From assembly GCA_016213735.1 (NCBI GenBank), contig JACQZU010000014.1:310001-374000 (forward strand): a stretch of 64,000 nt of DNA, read 5' to 3'. The DNA comes from Acidobacteriota bacterium (GTDB lineage: Bacteria; Acidobacteriota; Holophagae; Holophagales; Holophagaceae). Position numbers and translations under genes: made by a program. Positions within the stretch are counted from its first letter, which is position 1; each line of letters begins with the position of its first letter. The notes beneath the pieces were generated by a model. It did no database searches. It was not told where the DNA came from and saw only the letters and a list, made by a program, of their open reading frames with translations. This document shows, in pieces, positions 34,671 through 42,800 of this stretch.

Positions 34671-35138
34671 ATGAAGAAACAGTCCGGCTTCACCCTCATC
34701 GAGCTCCTGCTCGTCCTCGCGATCATCGGCATCATCGCCGCCATCGCCATCCCGGCCCTGCTGGGCCAGCGCAACCGCGCCAAGGCCAAGGCCGTCCAGC
34801 AGATGGTTTCCAGCGTGGCGGGCGAGATCGCCCGCACCAGCGACACCATGAAGGAGCTGAGCCTGGCCAACTGGAGCGGCCCCGCGGTCGTCAATGCGAT
34901 CACGGCCCTCAGCAACTATGCCTATCCGGCGGCCAAGAACCCCTACGGCGGCACCGTGACCCCCTACCACACCGGCGCCCCCGCGGGCCCCGGCGAGGTC
35001 GGCCTGGTGTTCAACAACGCCTTCCTGGATCCCGCCAACGGGCAGCAGTACCCCGCCATCATCGTCCAGGGCCAGTACCAGGACCCCAACAACAACATGG
35101 CCGCCGCCACCGCCTCCAAGGTGGTTGCGCTCGACTGA
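34671..35138 (+). CDS. type IV major pilin, copy 2
   Basis: The 155-residue prepilin is almost identical to the upstream copy. Four substitutions are visible: S to A in the NYSYPAAK segment, D-A to N-N in LVFDAAF, and V to I in AIVVQG. The leader, the N-terminal helix with glutamate 5 and the C-terminus are unchanged. TAGGAGG lies seven bases before the ATG. The upstream promoter and downstream terminator are its own, so this is a complete second transcription unit and not a silent cassette. The near-identity implies recent duplication or ongoing gene conversion. Confidence 0.95.
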   Translation: MKKQSGFTLIELLLVLAIIGIIAAIAIPALLGQRNRAKAKAVQQMVSSVAGEIARTSDTMKELSLANWSGPAVVNAITALSNYAYPAAKNPYGGTVTPYHTGAPAGPGEVGLVFNNAFLDPANGQQYPAIIVQGQYQDPNNNMAAATASKVVALD

Positions 35139-35165
35139 GCCCGGGCTACCAAGCCTTGGCGCAAC

Positions 35166-35195
35166 AAAGGCCCCCGCTTCGGCGGGGGCCTTTTT
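35166..35195 (+). terminator. rho-independent terminator after pilin copy 2
   Basis: A 12-bp perfect stem (AAAGGCCCCCGC paired with GCGGGGGCCTTT) closes on the stable TTCG tetraloop and is followed by more T residues. It lies 27 bp after the pilin stop. Confidence 0.93.
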
Positions 35196-35249
35196 GACGG
35201 GGCGTGAGGGTGGGGCCTCCCCTTCCCGATCTACCATGGACGGATCCGC

Positions 35250-37196
35250 ATGGCCTCGCCCCTCCTTCATCGCATCCGCTGGGCGCTGGGAATTCTCCTG
35301 GCCTGGACCCTCGGCTGGACGATGCTGGGGGTTCCCGTGCTTCATTCCATGCTGCGGGAACCCCATCCCTACCTGAAGGGGGTCCCCCTTTCCGGAGTCA
35401 TCCTCCGGGGGGCGCTGGAATGGTCCCTGGGAACCCTGCTCACCTACGGGCTGCTGGGCCTGTTCCTGGGCCTCATCTCCCAGCTGGTTTCCCTTCAGCG
35501 CAAAGGCACCGGGTCTCCAGTGATCCCGGGCTTCAACCAGGGCCTACTCATCGGCCTGGGGGGGTTCCTGGGGTTCCACGGATGGCTCTACCTCCAGGTC
35601 CCCGGAGCCCTCGACGCGCATCCCCTCCTGGCCCGGGTGCCCATGGGACTGGCCCTCCTCCTCCTTCTGGGGGGCGGTCTCGCCGCGTACGGGCGGACCT
35701 TTCGCAGGTCGGGCCTCGGGTGGCCGGGGCTCCGGGCCCTCCTCGCCCTGGGCATGGTGGGGGCCCCCCTGCTCGCACCCCACGACCTGTTCCGGAGAGG
35801 GTCGGCCCCCGCCGAGCGGATTCCGGAAACGGCCCCCCGGCTTCTCGTCCTGAGCTTCGACGGCCTGCGGAGGGACCTCTACGAAAAATACCGGCCCGCG
35901 GGAAGGGTTCCCGGGGGCGCGACCTCCATCACCTCGCTCCCCGCCACGCGGAAGGCCTGGCTGAGCCTGCTGGGCGCTGACCCCGCCCAGGCCCGGGACG
36001 CGGTGGTGATGGCGGACGAAAATGAATTCAAGGATCCCGGCGCGCTCCGGCTCCTCAAGGCGGCGCAGGCCCGGGGTCTCCGCACCGCCTTCGTGATCAA
36101 CGACTCCCTCACCCCGGCCTTCGGGTTGCAGCCCAACCTGTTCACCGAGGTCCTGGAGCCCGAGGGAGGCTGGAAGTACTGGTTCACCCTGGGTTTCGGT
36201 GGGTCCTGGCCCGCCTGGTCCTGGGCCCAGAATTTCCTCTCCCCCGTCGAGACCAGCAATCCCTGGAACGACCCGGAGGCCTTCCACCGCGATGTGGACG
36301 GGGCCCTGGCGCGCAACGCATGGGTGTCCACCCACAATTGCGCCCTGCACGTCCCCCTCGTCCTGACCCTTCCCGAACTGGTCTCCCTCGAGGGCTGGGG
36401 GTGGCTGGTGCGGCCCGCCCTGCGCTTCCGCCCCTACACCACCCTGGAGGAAGTGGCTTCGGACCATGGTGCGAGGCTCCACCCCCAGGCCGACGCCCTG
36501 CGCCACTACGAGGTTCGCGTGGAACGGCTCGCCCGGAGGATCGGCCCCTGGCTGGAGCGATGGGCCCGCGCCTATCCCCAACTCTCAGCGGTGGTGACCT
36601 CCGACCACGGCTCCCTTCACGTCCCCCTTCCCGTGGGGGGAGGGCCGGCGCTTTCCCACCTGTCGGGGCTGCATGGCTTCGTCGCCAATGCCCCCATCAT
36701 GTACGTGCCCCTGGAACCCTTCGGGCGCACCCGGAGCGAACTGGGACCCGACCAGGTCCATTCCTGGTGGGACTTGAGGGACAGCCTGCTCCGTTGGGTC
36801 CAGACCCAGGAGCCCCTGGTCCTCCGGGGCCGCAGGGAAGGATGGCTCGTGCAGTTCCCCTCGGTGGATTCGGGCGTATTCCTCGGCTCGGGAGGGGAGG
36901 GGAAATCCGGCTCCCTCGACGTGAAGGAACTGGCCCAGGCCACCCTGCTCCTTCCCACCGGCGCCTGGTGGGTCCGCAACAGGGATTTCGAACGATTCCG
37001 GCGTGCCAGTCTCACCTCGGCATTGGTCACGCCCCAGGGGATCATCACCTTCTTCCCCGTCCCAGGCCCCCGCTACATCCGGGATGAGTACGCCGGCCTG
37101 AACATCGCCCGGCGCACCGAGGTCAGCCACCAGGAAATGCTCGACGAAGTCGGGCGATTCGCCGGGGCCCGTCCCCAGGCGGTGCCTGAGCGCTGA
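35250..37196 (+). CDS. membrane protein with alkaline-phosphatase-superfamily domain
   Basis: The 648-residue protein has five predicted helices in residues 1-180 and a large outer domain of the phosphodiesterase/sulfatase fold. Metal and catalytic residues can be placed: D204 in LSFDGLRRDLY, T233 in SLPATRKAW as the likely nucleophile, the DHG of VVTSDHGSLH, and the histidine of GLHGF. The family includes phosphoethanolamine and phosphoglycerol transferases and phosphodiesterases that act in the periplasm. The layout of five helices plus a domain is that of lipid-A or glycan phosphoethanolamine transferases, but the sequence is distant. It lies between the pilin genes and a spermidine-synthase-like gene. 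Confidence 0.72.
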   Translation: MASPLLHRIRWALGILLAWTLGWTMLGVPVLHSMLREPHPYLKGVPLSGVILRGALEWSLGTLLTYGLLGLFLGLISQLVSLQRKGTGSPVIPGFNQGLLIGLGGFLGFHGWLYLQVPGALDAHPLLARVPMGLALLLLLGGGLAAYGRTFRRSGLGWPGLRALLALGMVGAPLLAPHDLFRRGSAPAERIPETAPRLLVLSFDGLRRDLYEKYRPAGRVPGGATSITSLPATRKAWLSLLGADPAQARDAVVMADENEFKDPGALRLLKAAQARGLRTAFVINDSLTPAFGLQPNLFTEVLEPEGGWKYWFTLGFGGSWPAWSWAQNFLSPVETSNPWNDPEAFHRDVDGALARNAWVSTHNCALHVPLVLTLPELVSLEGWGWLVRPALRFRPYTTLEEVASDHGARLHPQADALRHYEVRVERLARRIGPWLERWARAYPQLSAVVTSDHGSLHVPLPVGGGPALSHLSGLHGFVANAPIMYVPLEPFGRTRSELGPDQVHSWWDLRDSLLRWVQTQEPLVLRGRREGWLVQFPSVDSGVFLGSGGEGKSGSLDVKELAQATLLLPTGAWWVRNRDFERFRRASLTSALVTPQGIITFFPVPGPRYIRDEYAGLNIARRTEVSHQEMLDEVGRFAGARPQAVPER

Positions 37197-37224
37197 CCCG
37201 CCACCTTCTTCCCACAGGACCTCC

Positions 37225-39738
37225 ATGACCACTCCGGCCTTCCGGCCTCCCGGCCTCCGATCCGCCCTCCGCCTCCTGGGCCTGCTCTTCGTGGCCACCG
37301 GGGGCGCGGGCCTGCTGGCCGAGCAGGTCTTCGAGAAACTGGCCACGAGCCTCCTGGGCGCCAGCACGCCCGCCGCGGCGGTGGTGTTGGCCGTCTACTT
37401 CATGGGCCTCACCTCGGGCAGCCTCGCCTATCCCAGGCTCCGGGCCCTGCTCCGACATCCTCTGCGGGGCTATGGGCTGTTGGAATCGGGGGTGGCCCTC
37501 TGGAGCCTGCTCCTCTTCCTCGCTCACCCGGTGCTGGTGACCCTCCTGGCGCCCCTCCTGCGCCTGGGGGCCGGCCATTTCTGGCTGCTCCAGGCCCTTC
37601 GGCTTCTGGTGGCCTGCCTCTGGATCCTCCCCCCCACCTTCCTCATGGGGGCCACCTTTCCGGCCGTCGTGGATGCCCTGGAAGCCCTGCGGGTCCCCCA
37701 GCCGAAAAGGGCCATGGCCCGCTTCTACTCCCTCAACCTGGCGGGCGCCATTGTCGGTGCCCTGGCGGGCCCCTACCTGGCCTTCCCGGAATTCGGGCTG
37801 GGGGGAACGCTCCTGCTCACGGCCCTCGTGGATGCAGGGGCGGCCGCCCTGGCCCTTTACCTGTTCCGGAGCCTTGAACGGCGGACCCGGGTCCCCCTCC
37901 TTGCCCGTCGATCCGAGGGCACCGGGGCGGTCCGGGGGCGCGGACCCCTCCTGGCGGTGGCCCTCCTCTCGGGGTTCCTGTTCTTCGGCCTGGAGGTCCT
38001 GTGGGCCCACCTGATCGGGGCGGTCCTGGGGAACAGTGTCTATGCCTTCGCGGCCATGCTGGCCATGGTCCTGGGGGGACTGGCCCTGGGGGGAAGCCTC
38101 AGCACCCTGTTGTTCCGGGAGCGCCGGCCCATCTCGGCGGGGGCCGTCGGGATGCTGTTCGTGGCCGGCAGCGCCCTGCTGGCCTGGCAGTTCGGTCTCT
38201 GGCCCCGGGTCCCGGGGCTGTTGACGCGGTGGGGCGGGGGCCTGCAGTCCTTCGGGGACGCCGAACTCCTGCGCTGGATCGTCGCGGGGATCCTGCTCCT
38301 TCCCCCGGCGGCGGCCCTGGGAATGGTCTACCCGGCCCTGTTCAGGATCCGTGAATTCCCCGACCACGACCGCGCGGCCCTGGCTTCCCGCCTCGGGGCC
38401 GCCAACTCCATCGGCTGTGTCCTCGGGGCCCTCGGCACCGGATTCCTGATCCTGCCCCGCCTGGGCTCGGAGCGGAGTCTGGTGTTGATCGGAACCCTCC
38501 TCCTGGCCTGCGGCGGCGTCCTGGCCCTGGCCTACATGAAGGGCCCCCGGCGGTGGCTCCTGGTGGCGGCGGCCCTGGTGGTGGGGGGGGCCTGGGGCTT
38601 TCGGGAGGGATGGAACCCCCTGGCCCTGACCTCGGGTGAACACGTTTACTTTCGACCCGCCTTCGTGGGTCCAGGGTCCAGGCTCCTCTATTTCCACGAA
38701 GACACGCTCGGGGGCATCACCACCGTGGTGGAACGACCCTCCCTGGAAGCCAGGGCAGGGGCTCCCCCTTCCTTCACCCGCACCCTCCTCACCAACGGGA
38801 AGTTCCAGGCCAACGACGCCGGGGAGGTGGACGCCCAGACCGGTTTCGCCCTCATTCCCACCCTTCATTGCAGGAATTTCGAAGACGCCCTGGTGATCGG
38901 GCTGGGCTCGGGGCATTCGGCGGAGGTGGTGCACCGGGCAGGGTTCAAGCGCTTGGACGTCGCCGAGATCTCCCCGGGCATCATCCAGGCCGCCAGGGGA
39001 TATTTCCGCCACATCAACGGGGGGGTGCTGGACCAGCCCAACGTGAAGATCAGCCTGGAGGACGGAAGGAACCACCTGCTGCTCCAGCCCCGCCGCTACG
39101 ACCTCATCACCATGGAGATATCCAGCATCTGGTTCGCGGGGTCCACCAGCCTCTACTGCGAGGAGTTCTACGAGTTGGCCGCGAAGCGGCTCAATCCCGG
39201 GGGTGTGCTCCAGCAGTGGATCCAGGTCCATCACCTCGGACTGGAGGAACTGGGCTCGGTCGTGGCCACCGCCCGGAAGCGCTTCCCCTTTGTGAGCTTT
39301 TGGCTGTACGGAGGCCAGGGCATCCTGGTGGCCACCCGGGAGCCCCAGGAACTCCAGCCGGGGGCCCTTTCCCGGGTCCGGGCCGCGGGCCTCCTGGCCG
39401 GCCCCGAGGGCGAGGCGGTCCTGCTGGCCCGGCTGCTGGGCTCCAGGCTGCTGGTTCCCTCGGATCTGGACCGCTTCCTAGCGGCGGCCCCCTTTCCGAC
39501 CAACACGGACTTCAACCGCTACCTGGAATACGCCTCCCCCAAGTACAACCTCCGGCCCGAACCCTACGAGCGGATCAACGCGGCCGTATTCGGACGCTTC
39601 GCCAGTTTCCCCGGCTACGGAAGCCAGCCCCTTCCCGAACCCTTCGCGGCCTGGGTCCAGGGGGTCACCCCCGAGGCCCATCGAAGGATCCTGGGACTCC
39701 AGCCCGCCCCACCTCCAGGCCCTGCGACCGGACGCTGA
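37225..39738 (+). CDS. large membrane protein with spermidine-synthase-like domain
   Basis: The 837-residue protein has about 13 membrane helices arranged as two blocks (residues 15-215 and 230-460), the first opening with ATGGAGLLAEQVFEKL and PPTFLMGATFPAVV. It ends in a spermidine-synthase-like Rossmann domain (about residues 475-760) with ALVIGLGSGHSAEVV, VAEISPGII, VKISLEDGRNHLL and YDLITMEISSIW. True spermidine synthases carry a D-x-E/D pair for the amine; here the region reads AEISP and EISSIW, so the polyamine reaction is uncertain. Such fused proteins are widespread but not biochemically assigned. The gene is 28 bp after the phosphatase-superfamily gene. Confidence 0.8.
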   Translation: MTTPAFRPPGLRSALRLLGLLFVATGGAGLLAEQVFEKLATSLLGASTPAAAVVLAVYFMGLTSGSLAYPRLRALLRHPLRGYGLLESGVALWSLLLFLAHPVLVTLLAPLLRLGAGHFWLLQALRLLVACLWILPPTFLMGATFPAVVDALEALRVPQPKRAMARFYSLNLAGAIVGALAGPYLAFPEFGLGGTLLLTALVDAGAAALALYLFRSLERRTRVPLLARRSEGTGAVRGRGPLLAVALLSGFLFFGLEVLWAHLIGAVLGNSVYAFAAMLAMVLGGLALGGSLSTLLFRERRPISAGAVGMLFVAGSALLAWQFGLWPRVPGLLTRWGGGLQSFGDAELLRWIVAGILLLPPAAALGMVYPALFRIREFPDHDRAALASRLGAANSIGCVLGALGTGFLILPRLGSERSLVLIGTLLLACGGVLALAYMKGPRRWLLVAAALVVGGAWGFREGWNPLALTSGEHVYFRPAFVGPGSRLLYFHEDTLGGITTVVERPSLEARAGAPPSFTRTLLTNGKFQANDAGEVDAQTGFALIPTLHCRNFEDALVIGLGSGHSAEVVHRAGFKRLDVAEISPGIIQAARGYFRHINGGVLDQPNVKISLEDGRNHLLLQPRRYDLITMEISSIWFAGSTSLYCEEFYELAAKRLNPGGVLQQWIQVHHLGLEELGSVVATARKRFPFVSFWLYGGQGILVATREPQELQPGALSRVRAAGLLAGPEGEAVLLARLLGSRLLVPSDLDRFLAAAPFPTNTDFNRYLEYASPKYNLRPEPYERINAAVFGRFASFPGYGSQPLPEPFAAWVQGVTPEAHRRILGLQPAPPPGPATGR

Positions 39739-39753
39739 AGCGCCCGGCCCGGT

Positions 39754-40254
39754 TCAGAAGGCCCGGAAGATCTCCCGGCCGCTCTGGTCGGAGATGTAGA
39801 CCGAATTCGGGGGGAAGCCTCCCGGGACTCCAGGAGGGGTGACCGTGGGATCGGTGGCGAAGACGGAATAGCCCAGCTGCGTGGCGTCCACGATCACGTT
39901 GAAGGTGATGCCGCTGGCCCCGCTGGGGACGAAGCCCGGGGCGGGATTGATCGCGAAGCCCCCCAGGGTGGGGGCGGTGGGATAGTGGGGCTGGCTGCTG
40001 GAGAAGGTCCAGGTGAGCGTCCCCCCGGCGGGGCCGTAGTTCCCGGCGTCCGCCTTGAATTTCTCCATTTCCATCCGGATGGCCATGCAGTTGGCCATGG
40101 CGTCACCGATCACCCGCGCCCTGCGCCGCTGGCCCAGGTAGGCCGGGATGGCGATGGCCCCCAGGATGCCGATGATGACGACCACCAGCAGGAGTTCGAT
40201 GAGGGTGAAGCCGCCGGACCGCTTCCTACGGGACGAAAAGGCTTTCAGGAGCAT
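39754..40254 (-). CDS. type IV pilin-like protein (minor pilin or pseudopilin)
   Basis: The 166-residue protein has a longer, basic leader (MLLKAFSSRRKRSGG), cleavage before FTLIELLLVVVIIGILGAIAIPAYL, and glutamate at mature position 5. The remaining domain is rich in G, P and T and ends YISDQSGREIFRAF, with no cysteines. The start at 40254 is preceded by GGGGAGG. It is 62 bp downstream of pilC on the same strand and convergent with the spermidine-synthase-like gene. A minor pilin is likely, but a type II secretion pseudopilin cannot be excluded. Confidence 0.85.
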   Translation of the reverse strand: MLLKAFSSRRKRSGGFTLIELLLVVVIIGILGAIAIPAYLGQRRRARVIGDAMANCMAIRMEMEKFKADAGNYGPAGGTLTWTFSSSQPHYPTAPTLGGFAINPAPGFVPSGASGITFNVIVDATQLGYSVFATDPTVTPPGVPGGFPPNSVYISDQSGREIFRAF

Positions 40255-40316
40255 GGATTCCTCCCCAGGGACCGGAACAAAATGAGGCAAGAATCGTGGC
40301 GGGGCAAGGCCCCGGG

Positions 40317-41519
40317 TCATTCCTTGCCGAAGACGTTGGCCAGCTGGAAGATGGGCATGTACATGGCCACCACGATAAAGCCGATGATCGTTCCCAGGAC
40401 GGCGATCATGATGGGCTCCATCAGACTCGTCAGGGCCGCGACCGCGTTGTCCACTTCGTCTTCATAGAAATCGGCCACCTTGGAGAGCATGGCGTCCAGG
40501 GCCCCGGTGGCCTCGCCCACCCCCACCATCTGGATGACCATGGGGGGGAAGACCTTGGTTTCGGCCAGGGGGGTCGCAATGTTGCGGCCCTGCTCGACGG
40601 CGGTCTTCGCCTTGAGGATGGCGTTCTGGACCACCATGTTCCCGGAGGTGCGGGCGGTGATGTCCATGCCCTCCAGGATCGGGACGCCCGAACTGGTGAG
40701 GGTCCCCAGGGTCCGGCAGAAACGTGCCACCGCCACCTTCAGGAGGAGGTCCCCCAGGACGGGGATCTTCAAAAGGATCGTGTCGATCTGGAGCCGGCCG
40801 GAGAGGGTGCGGTAGTAGGCCCTCAGCCCGAACACCCCGATCACGATGATGATCACCAAGACGGGGCTGTAATTGATGACAATGTTGGACATCGTCATGC
40901 ACACGAGGGTCGGTGTGGGGAGCTTGGCTCCCAGGCCCTCGTACATCTGGGAGAAGACCGGGATGACCTTGATCAGGATGATGGCCACCACGCCGACCGC
41001 GATGAGGATCACGGTGATGGGATAAGTCATGGCGGATTTGACCTTGGCGGTCAGTTTCACCGATTTTTCGATGTACCCCGACAGGCGCTGGAGAATGACG
41101 TCCAGGATGCCGCCGGCTTCACCGGCGCCCACCATGTTCACGTAGAGGTCGCTGAAGGCCTTGGGGTGCTTGGAAAGCGCCGCCTGAAGCGTGGCGCCCT
41201 GCTCCACATCGCGACGGACGGCCTCGATGATCCGGCGGAAGCCCTTGTGCTGCTGCTGGGCCCCGAGAATCTCCAGGCATTGCACCAGAGGGAGGCCGGC
41301 GTCGATCATCACGCTGAACTGCCGGGTGAAGATGGCGAGGTCTTTCGCGGGGACCTTGCCCAGGCTCTTGGTGCCTCCGGCCCCCTGGGCCTTGACGCTG
41401 ATGACCTGGATGCCGTTCCGGCGGAGCATGGCGGCGGCGGCGTCCCGGGAATCGGAGACAATCACCCCCTCCTGGATCTCGCCGATCCGGTTTTTCCCTT
41501 TCCAAGCGTATGAGGGCAT
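40317..41519 (-). CDS. pilC: type IV pilus inner-membrane platform protein PilC
   Basis: The 400-residue protein has two T2SF (GspF) domains. The N-terminal one includes FTRQFSVMIDAGLPLVQCLEILGAQQQ and VNMVGAGEAGGILDVILQRL, and the C-terminal one RFCRTLGTLTSSGVPILEGMDI and IQMVGVGEATGALDAMLSKVADFYEDEVD. Three membrane helices sit between and after them. PilC links the ATPases PilB and PilT to the growing pilus. The start is ATG with GAGG ahead. It follows pilT by 82 bp. Confidence 0.96.
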   Translation of the reverse strand: MPSYAWKGKNRIGEIQEGVIVSDSRDAAAAMLRRNGIQVISVKAQGAGGTKSLGKVPAKDLAIFTRQFSVMIDAGLPLVQCLEILGAQQQHKGFRRIIEAVRRDVEQGATLQAALSKHPKAFSDLYVNMVGAGEAGGILDVILQRLSGYIEKSVKLTAKVKSAMTYPITVILIAVGVVAIILIKVIPVFSQMYEGLGAKLPTPTLVCMTMSNIVINYSPVLVIIIVIGVFGLRAYYRTLSGRLQIDTILLKIPVLGDLLLKVAVARFCRTLGTLTSSGVPILEGMDITARTSGNMVVQNAILKAKTAVEQGRNIATPLAETKVFPPMVIQMVGVGEATGALDAMLSKVADFYEDEVDNAVAALTSLMEPIMIAVLGTIIGFIVVAMYMPIFQLANVFGKE

Positions 41520-41601
41520 GTGGACCTCGCCGTTTACCGGGGATCGTCAAGGAACTCTGGGATCAGCATATTCCTGTCCCGGTAGGCCGCCAAGTGCAGC
41601 C

Positions 41602-42789
41602 CTAGGTGTATTTGATATTGGGGTTCCGCTGGCCCAGGATGCCTCCCCCCTGGGGCTTCTGAGCCTGGCCGCCCGAAGGCCCCATGTTGATGGTGCCCAC
41701 GCCCCGGTTCACCAGCTCCCGGAGTTCGTCCTGGTTCGAGGAGTAGGACATCGCCATGTCCTGCGTGATCTCGCTCTTCAGGACCAATTCGGCCAGGCTC
41801 TGGTTGAAGGTCTGCATCCCGTGCTTGAGCTGGCCTGTCTGCATGGCGCTGTAGATTTGGTGGATCTTGTCCTCCCGGATGAGGTTCCGGATGGCGGGAT
41901 TGGGGATCATGACCTCCAGGGCGAGAACCCGGCCCTTGCCGCTGGCCCTGGGGATCAGGGACTGGCACACGACGCCCTCCAGCACCAGGGAGAGCTGGGC
42001 CCGGATCTGGGGCTGCTGGTGGGCGGGGAAGACGTCGATGATGCGGTTGATGGTCTGGACGCAGGAGCTCGTGTGCAGGGTTCCGAAGGTGAGGTGGCCG
42101 GTCTCGGCGATGGTCAGGGCGGACTCGATGGTCTCCAGGTCGCGCATCTCGCCGATCAGAACGACGTCGGGATCCTGCCGGAGGGCCGAACGAAGGGCCT
42201 TTTTGAAGCTGTGGGTGTCGGCGTGGATCTCCCGCTGGTTCACCAGGCAGCGCTTGTGCCGGTGGACGTACTCGACGGGGTCCTCGATGGTCAGGATGTG
42301 CAGCGGCTCGACTTCATTCACCCGGTCGACCATGGCGGCCAGGGTGGTGGACTTGCCCGACCCCGTGACCCCGGTGACCAGCACCAGGCCGCGGGGCTTC
42401 TCGCACAGGGCCTGGACGGCCGGAGGCAAGCCCAACTGGTCGAAGCTGCGGATCTGCTCGGGGATGGTCCGGAAGCAGCCGGCGGTGGCGCCCCGCTGGT
42501 TGAAGACGTTCGCCCTGAACCGTGCGACTCCCTGCAGGCCGAAGGAGAAGTCCACTTCCAGGTCCTCCTCCAGCCGGTGCTTCTGCTGGTCCGTCATGAC
42601 GCCGTAGCACAGCCATCGGGTCTGAGCGGCGTCCAGGGGGGGCAGTTTGAGTGGCACCATCCGGCCGTCGATCCGGATCTGAGGCGCGCTCTCGGTGGTG
42701 ATGTGGAGGTCCGTGCCTCCGTACTCCACCATGGTCTTGAGCAGTTGCTGGAGCGGAACGACGTAGGACGCGCCCGAATTGTCGCTCAT
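41602..42789 (-). CDS. pilT: type IV pilus retraction ATPase PilT
   Basis: The 395-residue protein has Walker A GVTGSGKSTTLAAMV, the Asp box ILTIEDPVEYVH, Walker B VVLIGEMRDLETI, and the His box HLTFGTLHTSS. GEMRD is shared by PilT proteins. The C-terminal ~45 residues (NMGPSGGQAQKPQGGG...) form a low-complexity tail beyond the usual end. It hydrolyses ATP to disassemble pili and drive twitching. AAGGAGGAATTCC precedes the ATG at 42789. It is 11 bp downstream of pilB in transcription order. Confidence 0.96.
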   Translation of the reverse strand: MSDNSGASYVVPLQQLLKTMVEYGGTDLHITTESAPQIRIDGRMVPLKLPPLDAAQTRWLCYGVMTDQQKHRLEEDLEVDFSFGLQGVARFRANVFNQRGATAGCFRTIPEQIRSFDQLGLPPAVQALCEKPRGLVLVTGVTGSGKSTTLAAMVDRVNEVEPLHILTIEDPVEYVHRHKRCLVNQREIHADTHSFKKALRSALRQDPDVVLIGEMRDLETIESALTIAETGHLTFGTLHTSSCVQTINRIIDVFPAHQQPQIRAQLSLVLEGVVCQSLIPRASGKGRVLALEVMIPNPAIRNLIREDKIHQIYSAMQTGQLKHGMQTFNQSLAELVLKSEITQDMAMSYSSNQDELRELVNRGVGTINMGPSGGQAQKPQGGGILGQRNPNIKYT

Positions 42790-42800
42790 GGAATTCCTCC

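Noticed and set aside
34025-35138. Electrically conductive pilins of the Geobacter type
   Set aside because: The pilins are 155 residues with a sizeable globular part, not the ~60-residue truncated form, and aromatic residues are not especially dense along the helix.
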